Positions 1-8,092 of a stretch of 64,000 nucleotides of DNA are shown piece after piece. Location of the stretch: positions 1-64,000 of the forward strand of contig JABXKC010000005.1 of the NCBI GenBank assembly GCA_013375495.1, in the 5' to 3' direction. The notes under the pieces are model-generated. The model worked only from the letters and a program-made list of their open reading frames with translations, did no database searches and had not been told where the DNA came from. The stretch comes from Promethearchaeota archaeon (GTDB lineage: Archaea > Asgardarchaeota > Lokiarchaeia > Sigynarchaeales > SOKP01). Position 1 is the first letter of the stretch; each line of letters starts with the position of its first letter. Both the position numbers and the translations under genes were made by a program.

Positions 1-883
1 AAATATAACAATCAATATTTGGATCATGTTCTTTAACAACAATTGCTTCTTTAGCCGAATTCATACAACATATGGCAGAACAATATTTTTTACATTCAGG
101 ATGATGAACATCTCGAGACCCAACACATTGTATAAAAGCAATTGAATGAGGATGTTTTTTATCATCTAATCTTATGATTTGACCACCAGTAGGTCCATTT
201 GCAGATAAAAGACGTTCAAATTGCATACTAGAAAAAACATTCGGGGAAGAGCCAGCAAAAGAATCATATACATCTGGCATTTCTTGGTTATGTCCTGTAG
301 CAATAACAATAGCCCCTACTTTTAAATTTAGTTCTTTTGGTTTTTGTGAAAAATCTATTGCTTCTGCATTACAAGCTTTAGCACAGAGTCCACATATTTT
401 ATAATTTAAATATAAACATTTTGATTCATCAATGAGATATATTGGGGGTACTGATGATGGAAACGGAATATATATCGCGCCTCGAGTTTTTAAATGAGTA
501 TCAAATTCGCTAGGAATTCCTCTAACCGAACAAATCTCGCCACAATCTCCACATCCTGTACAGAGGTCTTCTTTTATATATCTTGGCTTTTTTATAATTG
601 TTATTGTGTAATCACCAGCAGATCCACTTATATTTTTAACATATGAATAAGAAAATAACTCAATATTTGGATTTCTATATATATCAACCATTTTCGGAGC
701 TAAGATACATAAACTACAATCAAGGGTGGGATATATTTTGTCTAATTGAGCCATAGTACCCCCTATAGTTGGTTTAATTTCGACTAAATATACTTTAAAA
801 CCTAACTTAGATAGATCTAAGGATACCTGCATCCCTGAGATTCCTCCTCCAATAACCAAAACGCTACTCTGCAAATTTGACAT
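1..883 (-). CDS. hdrA: HdrA-like FAD/iron-sulfur protein, 5' part only
   Basis: N-terminal 294 codons of an HdrA-type subunit; the rest lies beyond the left edge. The ATG is at 883-881. A Rossmann FAD-binding motif VIGGGISGM lies near residue 9, followed by the HdrA-specific CSLCILAPKMV motif, a ferredoxin-like CTGCGDCGEIC cluster and a second Cys group CGLCAKAC. HdrA is the flavin-bifurcating, electron-distributing subunit of cytosolic heterodisulfide reductase complexes. It sits 57 bp downstream of the HdrD-like gene on the same strand, so the two probably act together. Motif for motif it matches the N-terminal module of the HdrA at 57064-60171, so the window carries two paralogues. As seen, it opens directly with the FAD module and lacks the CHCG N-terminal domain of short HdrA proteins. 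Confidence 0.9.
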   Translation of the reverse strand, partial: MSNLQSSVLVIGGGISGMQVSLDLSKLGFKVYLVEIKPTIGGTMAQLDKIYPTLDCSLCILAPKMVDIYRNPNIELFSYSYVKNISGSAGDYTITIIKKPRYIKEDLCTGCGDCGEICSVRGIPSEFDTHLKTRGAIYIPFPSSVPPIYLIDESKCLYLNYKICGLCAKACNAEAIDFSQKPKELNLKVGAIVIATGHNQEMPDVYDSFAGSSPNVFSSMQFERLLSANGPTGGQIIRLDDKKHPHSIAFIQCVGSRDVHHPECKKYCSAICCMNSAKEAIVVKEHDPNIDCYI

Positions 884-940
884 TTGTCACATTTATTAAA
901 ATAATTTATTAACTTTATATCCCAATTTTGTAAGATTAAT

Positions 941-2197
941 TTAAACAAGCATTAACAATTTTCCAATAAAACTTGCTAAATCTACTACCTTTATTTTATT
1001 TCTCAATTCATTATGCTCTTTATTTAAAGAAAGCTCATTCATATAACAATTGAAGTGTGTTAGACATTTAGGGCAAGGAACAATTAAATAATCGGCTCCA
1101 GTATTAGCTGCTTCATTAATTCGATTTTGCCTTAAAACATGTGTGAATTCATTGCAACCGGTAAATGCTGAAACACCACAACAATTTGCATCATCTTTTA
1201 TATTTTCCATTTCAACTAATTCAACACCAGGGATCTTTTTAATTAAATCTCTTGGAGCATCATATAATTTTCCTCCTATACGCCCTAATCGACAAGCGTC
1301 ATGATATGTAACCTTGAGATTAAGTCTTTGAGGGAATCTAATATTTTCAAGAATTTTCTCTTTCAAAAAGAATTCTGTGAAATGCAAGACTTCAAAATCA
1401 AAATCTTTTATTATTTTTGGATAATCAAATTTCCAAGTTCTATATCCCTCAGCACAGCTTGTTATAATTGTTTTAACTCCAGCATTTTTATATAATTTAA
1501 CATTATACTCAGCAAGTTTTTTAAAGGTTTCAATGTCTCCTTTACCCCATAAAACATCATGACCACAACATTTTTCATTTAAAACAACTGGTACAATTCC
1601 CTTCTCATTAAGTGAACTTATTATTGATTTTGCTATATTTGAATAATTAATACCCAAATTATAGAAAATATCTTCCATTAATGGTAAACATCCAAGAAAA
1701 TATGCAATTTCACCTGACTTTTTTGTTTTTAAATGAGTTTCATTTAAAAATTCTAATTTATTTGGCTCTAATTGATCTACTGCCATAATTTTTGAAATTA
1801 ATGGAAAAATTTTATCATGGGTTTCGCATTTAGCAATCTTATCCAATTCTGAATTATTCTTACTAGAAATCTTTCTTAATTCTAAAATTAATTCAGGTAT
1901 TCTTACGCCTTCATTCTCTTGAGTCATTGGACAATATATTGTACATTGACCACATGTAAGACAATTCCATATATTATTATTATTTAAAACTTCTCCTAAT
2001 GAAGAAAAAACTAAATCTTCTATCAATAATCGTGGATAAAATACATCTAAATGTGAAAGTGGACACACATTTACACATCGATTGCAAGCATAACAATATT
2101 GTGCCATTGAAATTATATTCTTAATATTTTGCTCTGAGTTTTGGAAGTTAGAATTAACAGATTTAATTTCATTATTGATATAAGACGCCTTCAACAA
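941..2197 (-). CDS. HdrD/HdrC-like (Fe-S)-binding CCG-domain protein
   Basis: A 418-residue soluble iron-sulfur protein. Two ferredoxin motifs come first (CYACNRCVNVCP at residues 35-46, then CLTCGQCTIYCP near 78). Two cysteine-rich CCG domains follow: one with GCLP, KCCGHD and SCAEGYR, the other with HDACRLG, NCCGVSAF and CPKC. This is the HdrD / HdrC-B architecture that binds non-cubane or cubane clusters and moves electrons to a disulfide or quinone-like acceptor. No membrane segment is visible. The start is TTG: two adjacent TTG codons at 2197 and 2194 follow GAGGAG at the end of the preceding gene, with spacings of 3 and 6 nt, so 2194 may be the true start. It lies between a small zinc ribbon and the HdrA fragment, all on the minus strand, and is probably co-transcribed with them. 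The physiological acceptor is unknown. Confidence 0.85.
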   Translation of the reverse strand: MLKASYINNEIKSVNSNFQNSEQNIKNIISMAQYCYACNRCVNVCPLSHLDVFYPRLLIEDLVFSSLGEVLNNNNIWNCLTCGQCTIYCPMTQENEGVRIPELILELRKISSKNNSELDKIAKCETHDKIFPLISKIMAVDQLEPNKLEFLNETHLKTKKSGEIAYFLGCLPLMEDIFYNLGINYSNIAKSIISSLNEKGIVPVVLNEKCCGHDVLWGKGDIETFKKLAEYNVKLYKNAGVKTIITSCAEGYRTWKFDYPKIIKDFDFEVLHFTEFFLKEKILENIRFPQRLNLKVTYHDACRLGRIGGKLYDAPRDLIKKIPGVELVEMENIKDDANCCGVSAFTGCNEFTHVLRQNRINEAANTGADYLIVPCPKCLTHFNCYMNELSLNKEHNELRNKIKVVDLASFIGKLLMLV

Positions 2198-2374
2198 TTA
2201 CTCCTCGAAATAAATTTCATAATATCCACATTTAGAACATACATATGTTTTAACATTAGGTGCTTTACGTCTGTAAATATAGTCAGTATCTTTTAAAGGA
2301 GCCTTACACTTTGTACATATTTTTTGTTCTTCAACTAACGTGTATTTATCACCCCTATTTTTATTATAAAACAT
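2198..2374 (-). CDS. small zinc-ribbon protein
   Basis: A short protein (58 residues from the ATG at 2374) with two CxxC knuckles, CTKC and CSKC, about 23 residues apart: a classical zinc ribbon. Its stop codon abuts the TTG start of the HdrD-like gene, so the two are surely co-transcribed. Start choice is uncertain. The ATG has no SD. A strong SD-like GGGGTGAT at 2348-2355 lies inside the reading frame, six bases before an in-frame ACG at 2341, and would give a 47-residue protein starting just before the ribbon. An upstream TTG at 2410 is also possible. Function is unknown; by context it may be an accessory factor of the Hdr complex, but nothing in the sequence proves this. Confidence 0.6.
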   Translation of the reverse strand: MFYNKNRGDKYTLVEEQKICTKCKAPLKDTDYIYRRKAPNVKTYVCSKCGYYEIYFEE

Positions 2375-2410
2375 TCTATTTTCAATAATTAAAGACAAAA
2401 TTTTGACCAA

Positions 2411-3014
2411 TATTGTGTATTTTTAAAAATTATTTTTTTAAAAAAATCCATTTCTATTATAAAATAGGCATTTAATATTTAAAAATTCTTACTTTTGATT
2501 AAGCTTTTCGTTAATTATATTTTTCATGAATGAAATTCATATTATGAATAATCGATAATTATTGTCCAGATAATGAATGAATATGGTGATTAAGTTAAAT
2601 ATATTGATCGAGATAAACAATTATATTATAAATAATAGTCTTTTTGGTACTTAAATTCTAATCATATTTTACTAATATTAACAAATTATGTTGACCTAAA
2701 TTTGCTCCAAATCTGAATTAAAATGACGCTCTTAAAAAAATCATGGTTGGGAGAGAACAGACCATCTGCAGGAGTTTTCGGACTCGTTTATTTTTATAAA
2801 TTAAATAAAAATTAGTTTCTAGATTATTAAAGAAGAAGAATAAAAATTTTCCACTTAAAGAGGTTTTAAGCCTTTTTCTCAAGATAATTTGCTATATTTC
2901 CAAAGGATCGAAATCTATATTCTTAAATTTACAAATTCATTTTTTAAGCATGGGAAGTAATAAGGATAAGTAATAAGGTTTACTGAATTTTTTTATCTAT
3001 TAGGGCATATCTAC
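2411..3014. other. 604-bp AT-rich intergenic region
   Basis: No convincing ORF is present. The stretch is very AT-rich except for a GC-richer island at about 2744-2786, which holds two small hairpins: stem CAGA/TCTG at 2758-2768 and stem GAGT/ACTC at 2772-2785. The island is followed by a T-rich stretch. It could be a small structured RNA, but this is weak evidence. An 11-bp direct repeat lies at its right end. Probable promoters for the leftward Hdr genes must lie here, but no single TATA box stands out. Confidence 0.5.
2955..2978. repeat. two 11-bp direct repeats
   Basis: AAGTAATAAGG occurs at 2955-2965 and again at 2968-2978, separated by AT. It lies just downstream of the stop codon of the VWA gene (minus strand). 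Function is unknown. Confidence 0.6.
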
Positions 3015-4439
3015 TTAATAATTCAAACCCTTGAGCATCTGGACAGTAGTATATTGGTTTTTTCCGCCAGTTCTTAGGTAGTCCATGGCTTCCTCGATTC
3101 CTTCCACCGTCAAGTTATACATAGGGATGATGCTCGATATGATTTTTCGGGTCCATGGTACCCACTCAAGCCGTATTAGCTCGGGATTTAGCCAGACGAC
3201 ATTATTTTTAAAATGATTAGCAATTTCTCTGATGTAGTAAATTCCGGGCATTTCATTTCGATGGTAATAGTAAATTGAGCCGTATCGCTCAGTTAATTCC
3301 CATGATGCCATAGCAGCGTCACCTACAACCACAATTTTATACTTACTATCGTATTTCTTGGCAAAGTCTTCGAAATCTATTGCCTCCTCGGGGTTACGTT
3401 GCGCGTTAAAATAAAGTTTATCATATACACAATTATGGAAGTAATAAAACTTAAAATCTTTCCAATGCGACATGTTATTAGCTGCGGAAAAAAGAAGATT
3501 AACAAGGTGAGCATACGGGCTCATGGAGCCACCCACATCCATTAAGAGCACGAGTTTTACGTTATTTTTGCGGCGTTTTTCAAAGATAATTTCGATATCA
3601 CCACCGTTCTTCGCAGTTTGGTCGATCGTTTTATCCATATTGAGTTCGTCGAGTTTCCCGATTTCCTCTAGCTTTTTAAGCCGCTTTAGGGCAACTTTAA
3701 TTTGGCGAGTGTCTAGCACAACATCTTTTCTATAATCAGAAAATATTCTTTTCTGGGCGATTTGAACTGCCATGCGCATCCCCGAAGATCCACCTACCCT
3801 CATTCCCATTGGATTTTGTCCCGAATGACCAAACGGAGAGGTTCCTTGAGTTCCTACCCAGTGGTCCCCGCCATTATGTTCCTCGTCTTGTCTTTGCATA
3901 AGGTCTTCGAATTGCTTTTGCATTTCTTCGAGGTTAAAAAATTGACTTAACATCTCCTGAAACTTCCCATCTACTTGCGATAAGTCCATATTTTTTTGTA
4001 ACCAATCCCAAATCTCCTCTTTAATCTTCTCTGGTGCGTTTATTAATAAGTTTCCGTCTAAATCGTGGTTGAGCTTCTGGAGCAAGTCTTCTAGAAATTG
4101 CTGGAGGTCTTCAATGTTTAAATATTGCTGGTATTCTCTCAATAGAATTTTCAAACCTTCGATTAACTCAGGAATAGTAATGTCTTGATTCAGCCAATCC
4201 CAGATTTCTTGCTTTATATCGTCGGGAAATTTAATAATAGCATTCTTGAAAAAATTAGCAAACGCAATATCATAGATATCAAAATGGTGCTCGTTTTTAC
4301 AGAGAATCGAGCGAGAAATGTAGTAAAATTCGACCATATTGTGAATAAGCCCTCTATCCAAAGCTTCTATCAGGGCCATATATTCCGTAATACTGACCGG
4401 TAATCTTTCCTTTAGATAATAGAAGTAATCAACAAACAT
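3015..4439 (-). CDS. VWA domain (CoxE-like) protein partnered with MoxR ATPase
   Basis: A 474-residue cytosolic protein. The C-terminal half is a von Willebrand A domain of the CoxE family with a MIDAS-like DVGGSMS at residues 301-307 (the canonical DxSxS first Ser is Gly, common in this family). A later VVVGDAA segment probably carries the third metal ligand. VWA-CoxE proteins work with MoxR AAA+ ATPases as chaperone-like pairs in cofactor insertion or complex activation. A MoxR gene lies upstream on the same strand, with a DsrE-like gene between them. The helical N-terminal half contains an internal duplication: IKQEIWDWL near residue 75 recurs as IKEEIWDWL near residue 139, each followed by about 35 similar helical residues. 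The client protein is unknown. Confidence 0.85.
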   Translation of the reverse strand: MFVDYFYYLKERLPVSITEYMALIEALDRGLIHNMVEFYYISRSILCKNEHHFDIYDIAFANFFKNAIIKFPDDIKQEIWDWLNQDITIPELIEGLKILLREYQQYLNIEDLQQFLEDLLQKLNHDLDGNLLINAPEKIKEEIWDWLQKNMDLSQVDGKFQEMLSQFFNLEEMQKQFEDLMQRQDEEHNGGDHWVGTQGTSPFGHSGQNPMGMRVGGSSGMRMAVQIAQKRIFSDYRKDVVLDTRQIKVALKRLKKLEEIGKLDELNMDKTIDQTAKNGGDIEIIFEKRRKNNVKLVLLMDVGGSMSPYAHLVNLLFSAANNMSHWKDFKFYYFHNCVYDKLYFNAQRNPEEAIDFEDFAKKYDSKYKIVVVGDAAMASWELTERYGSIYYYHRNEMPGIYYIREIANHFKNNVVWLNPELIRLEWVPWTRKIISSIIPMYNLTVEGIEEAMDYLRTGGKNQYTTVQMLKGLNY

Positions 4440-4644
4440 TTAGTTAAGTTTCCTTCATTTCAATTCTATTTACTAGAAAATAATTAATATAACAATATTA
4501 GCTTTTTGGAGAAGCTTTAAGTTTTTTTGCTATCTAAATTTGATATTAGGTTTTATACGAACATTGAATTGATTGCTCGTTTAAAACCAGTTATTCTGCG
4601 ATAGGTTATCTATCTTTCTTTCTAGCACTAAATCTTTGAAAAAT

Positions 4645-5010
4645 TTAAAACCACATTGTGGCATCGGCTTCTAACACTAAATCATTCAATGTTGCAGCTC
4701 CAACTATTTTCAATCCTGGGATTAAATCAGCTGATTCCCATCCTAACATTCTTTTTGAAGCTTCGCAAACGAAAATTTCGATACCATCTGCAAGCGTTTT
4801 ATCAATCATTTCTCTAAGCGTTGGGAAATTTCCAGCTTTAATTTCCTCTGCCTTACCCGGTTTTAGGATTCTTAATCCTTGACCTAAGTAGTAAATAAGA
4901 GCTTTAAGATCCATTGCTTTAGCGGTTTGAGCCAATACATGTGGTGAATACTGGCGTTCAGGATCATCGCTAGTTTGGACGTATAGAATATAATTTTTAT
5001 TTTCGCTTAT
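4645..5010 (-). CDS. DsrE/DsrF-like protein with an apparent AUA start
   Basis: A 121-residue protein of the DsrE/YchN-like fold. The open frame runs from the stop at 4645 to a TGA at 5017-5019. The first conserved strand reads NYILYVQTSDDPER, followed by the helix AQTAKAMDLKA and the strand ALIYYLGQGL. The only conventional start is a TTG at 4935, which would remove the first beta strand and has no SD. A strong SD (GAGGTGAGG, 5015-5023) lies just upstream of an in-frame ATA at 5010-5008; ATC at 5013 is the alternative. I therefore place the start at ATA. A Cys near the C-terminal half (FVCEASKRML) lies where several family members carry a sulfur-trafficking or redox Cys. It lies between the MoxR and VWA genes. 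Whether it handles sulfur is not shown. Confidence 0.75.
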   Translation of the reverse strand: MSENKNYILYVQTSDDPERQYSPHVLAQTAKAMDLKALIYYLGQGLRILKPGKAEEIKAGNFPTLREMIDKTLADGIEIFVCEASKRMLGWESADLIPGLKIVGAATLNDLVLEADATMWF

Positions 5011-5014
5011 GATT

Positions 5015-5023
5015 CCTCACCTC
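5015..5023 (-). promoter_or_regulatory. strong SD deciding a non-AUG start
   Basis: On the minus strand this reads GAGGTGAGG, close to the full complement of the archaeal 16S 3' end. Four bases separate it from the in-frame ATA at 5010-5008. No ATG, GTG or TTG is in frame between it and residue 26 of the DsrE-like protein. Confidence 0.7.
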
Positions 5024-5214
5024 TTTTTTTAAATTTTATTAAGGGTAGAAAAAAAAATTTAATACAAAGTTATGCAATTCATAGAGAAAATCTAAAGCTA
5101 TTAAATCTCCCTTTTATATTTTAAAAAGAAAACGGTACAAATACAAAAAATAAATATGAGAAGCCTTAATGCTTCTTTAGGATATAGTAAGTCGTTATAA
5201 TTTCAAAAAGAATC

Positions 5215-6069
5215 TTAAGTTGGAAATTTAATTTTCTCTAACGCAACCTCAAGATCTTTCTCTTTTTTAAGAAGTACGCCCAGAAAAGGTATACCCTGCT
5301 TAAGTTCGTCTAGACTTATTCCACTTTTTAGCAAAACGCCGATCCAATCAAGAAGTTCTGATGTCGATGGCATTTTTCTCAGTTTGGTAATAGCTCTCAG
5401 TGCATAGAAATGCTTAAGGCATTGCTCTAAAAGATTCTGTTTTAGCTTAGGATAGTGAAGATTGCATATTTCTGCCATAAATTCTTTTGAGGGAAATTCA
5501 ATCCAGTGAAATACACATCTACGTAAGAACGCGTCAGGAAGTTCTTTTTCATTGTTAGAAGTAATAATCACTATTGGCCGAGTTTTAGCCTTTACAAACT
5601 CTTTCGTTTCTTTCACGTAAAATTCCATTACATCTAATTCTTGTAAAAGATCGTTAGGGAATTCGATATCTGCTTTATCGACTTCGTCAATAAGGAGGAC
5701 AACTTGATCGTCAGAATCAAAAGACTCACCGAGGGGACCTAGAGTAATATAATCTTTTACATTATCAACATTTCGATCTTCGCTCCCAAATCGGCTATCG
5801 TTTAATCTTTGGACTGTATCATACATATAACAGCCATCTATTGCTTCTGTGGTGCTCTTTACATTCCATATAATTAATCTTTTTCCCAGAGATTCAGAGA
5901 TAGCATGAGATAGAAGCGTTTTTCCAGTACCCGGCTCTCCCTTAACCAATAAAGGTCGTGCTAAGGCAATAGAAACGTTTACAATATTTCTCAGTTGAGG
6001 ATCTGCAATATATTTAATTCTTTCTGTATTTACATCTCCTTTAAACTGATTAAATCCATCATTACTCAT
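5215..6069 (-). CDS. MoxR-family AAA+ ATPase
   Basis: A 284-residue AAA+ ATPase. Walker A is GEPGTGKT at residues 44-51, Walker B LLIDEVDKAD near 124, sensor 1 ITSNNEKELPDAF, and the RRC that follows supplies the arginine finger region. It is the ATPase half of the MoxR-VWA pair whose VWA partner lies at 3015-4439. Such pairs remodel or metallate client enzymes, for example CO dehydrogenase and methanol dehydrogenase systems. It starts at an ATG (MSNDGFNQF) and runs in the same direction as the MBL and TIGR04076 genes upstream and the DsrE and VWA genes downstream. The gaps (73 bp before, 204 bp after) allow one transcript. No client enzyme is adjacent. Confidence 0.9.
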   Translation of the reverse strand: MSNDGFNQFKGDVNTERIKYIADPQLRNIVNVSIALARPLLVKGEPGTGKTLLSHAISESLGKRLIIWNVKSTTEAIDGCYMYDTVQRLNDSRFGSEDRNVDNVKDYITLGPLGESFDSDDQVVLLIDEVDKADIEFPNDLLQELDVMEFYVKETKEFVKAKTRPIVIITSNNEKELPDAFLRRCVFHWIEFPSKEFMAEICNLHYPKLKQNLLEQCLKHFYALRAITKLRKMPSTSELLDWIGVLLKSGISLDELKQGIPFLGVLLKKEKDLEVALEKIKFPT

Positions 6070-6142
6070 ACTTAAATGAAATTAATTAGGAATTAAATAA
6101 TTTTTGACTAAAGAAAAAAGAATTGTTAATAATGATGAAATT

Positions 6143-6982
6143 TTATTTTTTTTTTACAAAATACTCGTTGTAGAAATCAGCATTTTCTCGAAGTTCTTTT
6201 TTTGTACAAAGATTTCCGTGCCCAGGAATGTAAACATCAATATCCTTTTCAGCGTATTCTATTAGGGTATCGCGAAGGTGCTCAGGATTTGCGGGAGTTG
6301 GTACCCCTTCAGTAGCGGTAGCCCAACTTGGTTCAGTTTTCTCGAATAATAGGTCTCCCATAAAACAAATTTTTTCCTTTTCGAAAACGGCTATCATATC
6401 TCCTTTTGTGTGAGCGGCTCCTATATTAATTATTTGAACTTGGTTTTGAGTGCCTTTAATTGAAAAAGAATCGTTAACAATAACATTTGGTAGTCTTAAA
6501 TTGAAGTTAGGGTCTTTTATTTCATTCCACGTATTGATATCATTTTTCAACTCTAATATTTTATCTGGATTTTTTTCGGTTAGTAATTCCGTTTTTGTTC
6601 TTTTAATTTCAGTGGGAGCTTGTTTCTGAAAATCCTTAAATCGCGTTTGTAAAGTATCTTGAGCCTCCATAAAGGCTTTTTGGCTGCTAATGATAGGTAT
6701 ATTCATAGCAAAGATACGATTTCCAAATAAATGGTCAATGTGATGGTGACTATTTATGAGAAAGGAGGGTTCCTTGTCTGTGAATTGTTTTGACGCTTTA
6801 ATGAGATCGATAGTCGAGAAAGGGTTCATGAGCGTATCGAAAATGACTAAATAATTGCCAAGATCAAAAAATCCTGCGTTTGAAGAGGGTAATTTATCTG
6901 TTGAGATTGCCGCAAATATCCCTGAACTTAATTCGTATAAGTCGAAATAAATGGATTCAAACTCTAATTTTTTAACTGTCAT
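6143..6982 (-). CDS. metallo-beta-lactamase-fold hydrolase
   Basis: A 279-residue MBL-fold protein. The zinc motif HxHxDH is at residues 79-84 (HHHIDH), followed by GAAHTKGDM (third His region), the bridging Asp in FMGDLLFE and the late His in YIPGHGN. No signal peptide is present, so it acts in the cytosol. The fold hydrolyses thioesters, lactones, phosphodiesters and related bonds; substrate cannot be read from sequence. An insert of about 50 charged residues between the HxHxDH motif and the next strand could form a helical lid. It starts 12 bp after the TIGR04076 gene and precedes MoxR. Confidence 0.85.
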   Translation of the reverse strand: MTVKKLEFESIYFDLYELSSGIFAAISTDKLPSSNAGFFDLGNYLVIFDTLMNPFSTIDLIKASKQFTDKEPSFLINSHHHIDHLFGNRIFAMNIPIISSQKAFMEAQDTLQTRFKDFQKQAPTEIKRTKTELLTEKNPDKILELKNDINTWNEIKDPNFNLRLPNVIVNDSFSIKGTQNQVQIINIGAAHTKGDMIAVFEKEKICFMGDLLFEKTEPSWATATEGVPTPANPEHLRDTLIEYAEKDIDVYIPGHGNLCTKKELRENADFYNEYFVKKK

Positions 6983-6994
6983 TTTATAACCACA

Positions 6995-7306
6995 TCACTC
7001 TAAAATACGTTCTAATTTAAAGCATACCGGACGAATTCCATCAGGACAAGCTGTGTATATCATATCCTCTCCAGTCCAAGCGGTAAAACCTCCACCACAT
7101 TGTAAAATTGATATATTTTTATATAATCCATACCAAGCATGGTGGCAGAATCCTTCCGGCATATCCCCTGATTCACCAACGGTGAATTCAAGGCCTTCTT
7201 TCATTCCACATTTTTCAATTGGAGTTCCATCAGCTCGTATAAACTCTTTTCCTATAACATCTTCAGGAGTAAACTGTTTTACGACGGTAATTTTTACTTT
7301 TGACAT
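6995..7306 (-). CDS. TIGR04076 family protein
   Basis: A 103-residue protein matching the TIGR04076 pattern: basic N-terminal strand MSKVKITVVK, central GMKEGLEFTV, FCHHAWYGLYKNI, the Gly-rich LQCGGGFTAW, then DGIRPVCFKL at the end. The conserved Cys and His residues (CHHAW, QCGGG, CPDG) suggest a metal or redox site. The family is uncharacterised but often found with redox enzymes in anaerobes. It is the first gene of a leftward run with the MBL hydrolase (12 bp gap). The ATG at 7306 follows a GGTGATAT-like SD on the minus strand. Confidence 0.75.
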   Translation of the reverse strand: MSKVKITVVKQFTPEDVIGKEFIRADGTPIEKCGMKEGLEFTVGESGDMPEGFCHHAWYGLYKNISILQCGGGFTAWTGEDMIYTACPDGIRPVCFKLERILE

Positions 7307-7510
7307 AATATTATATCACCTTATGTATAAATAGCATTAGGGGTATTTATAGTGTTAATGTTCGAAATTCATTTATAGTTCGAATTAAAGCTGAATCTAA
7401 TCTAACAGAAGAACAACTAGATTCTATTTTATCTCATAGATTATAAATAAAATATTTAAGTAAAACTTGGGATAATATAATTTAAATCCAAATTTAATCA
7501 AAATAGAAAT

Positions 7511-7520
7511 AAATATATAA
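7511..7520 (+). promoter_or_regulatory. TATA box for mscL
   Basis: AAATATATAA is centred about 28 bp upstream of the mscL ATG (7543), so the transcript is likely leaderless or nearly so. The same ten bases occur at 51151-51160 upstream of the GPH transporter. Confidence 0.45.
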
Positions 7521-7542
7521 ACGAAATAAAAAGTGAATTTAT

Positions 7543-7917
7543 ATGACGAAAGAAGATGAAATGTTAGAAGAATTAAAAAAAATTCGAGAACTACTTACTC
7601 CAGTGCCCCCACCACCAGTAGAAAAACCAAAAAATTTAGCGAGGGAATTTTTGGCATTCATAAAAAAATTCAAAATTTTGGGTCTTGCCTCTGCTTTTAT
7701 ACTCGGTCTTGCTGTAAACGCGCTAATCCTTTCCTTAGCTCAAGATATGATAACTCCAATAATCGGAATCTTTATACCTGGATTTGATAATATTGCGGAT
7801 ATCAAACTTGGTGTATTTGGGATCGGAAATTTCATAGCGGCAATAATAAATTTTATAATAATAGCAGTAATAATATTCCTTATCGTAAAATTAGCTTCAA
7901 GGATAGGACTTGATTAA
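7543..7917 (+). CDS. mscL: large-conductance mechanosensitive channel MscL
   Basis: A 124-residue membrane protein of typical MscL size. A charged N-terminal segment with a proline-rich stretch (PVPPPPVEKP, residues 20-29) precedes TM1, residues about 46-66 (LGLASAFILGLAVNALILSL), with the small-residue pattern of the MscL pore helix. The family motif DMITPIIG follows, then a short extracellular loop (IPGFDNIADIKLG) and TM2 at about residues 97-117. MscL homopentamers open under membrane tension to release solutes in hypo-osmotic shock. The proline-rich N-terminal extension is unusual, since most MscL proteins begin nearly at TM1. The gene is monocistronic, with its own TATA box and a T-rich terminator. 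Confidence 0.88.
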   Translation: MTKEDEMLEELKKIRELLTPVPPPPVEKPKNLAREFLAFIKKFKILGLASAFILGLAVNALILSLAQDMITPIIGIFIPGFDNIADIKLGVFGIGNFIAAIINFIIIAVIIFLIVKLASRIGLD

Positions 7918-7942
7918 TCTTTTTAAGAAATTAATCATTTAA

Positions 7943-7959
7943 TTTTTCTTTTTTTTTTT
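7943..7959 (+). terminator. T-rich terminator after mscL
   Basis: A run of thymines broken by one C lies about 25 bp after the mscL stop, the usual form of an archaeal intrinsic terminator. Confidence 0.5.
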
Positions 7960-8092
7960 AGTACTTATTCTGTAGAATATTAAAGAAATCCTTTTATACC
8001 AAATAATGTGGATCATTTTATTATTTTACAAAGATAATTATATGTTAAAGTTGTTTTTATTGAAAGTAAGGGAAAATGAATAGAAAAAAAAA

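Noticed and set aside
2744..2786. GC-richer island with two small hairpins considered as a tRNA or C/D-box RNA.
   Set aside because: No T-loop, acceptor stem or C and D boxes; stems of only four base pairs.
7309..7446. Open stretch ending in a protein-like SNLTEEQLDSILSHRL before a TAA.
   Set aside because: No start codon, no SD and overlap with the promoter region of the TIGR04076 gene; at best a short gene remnant.
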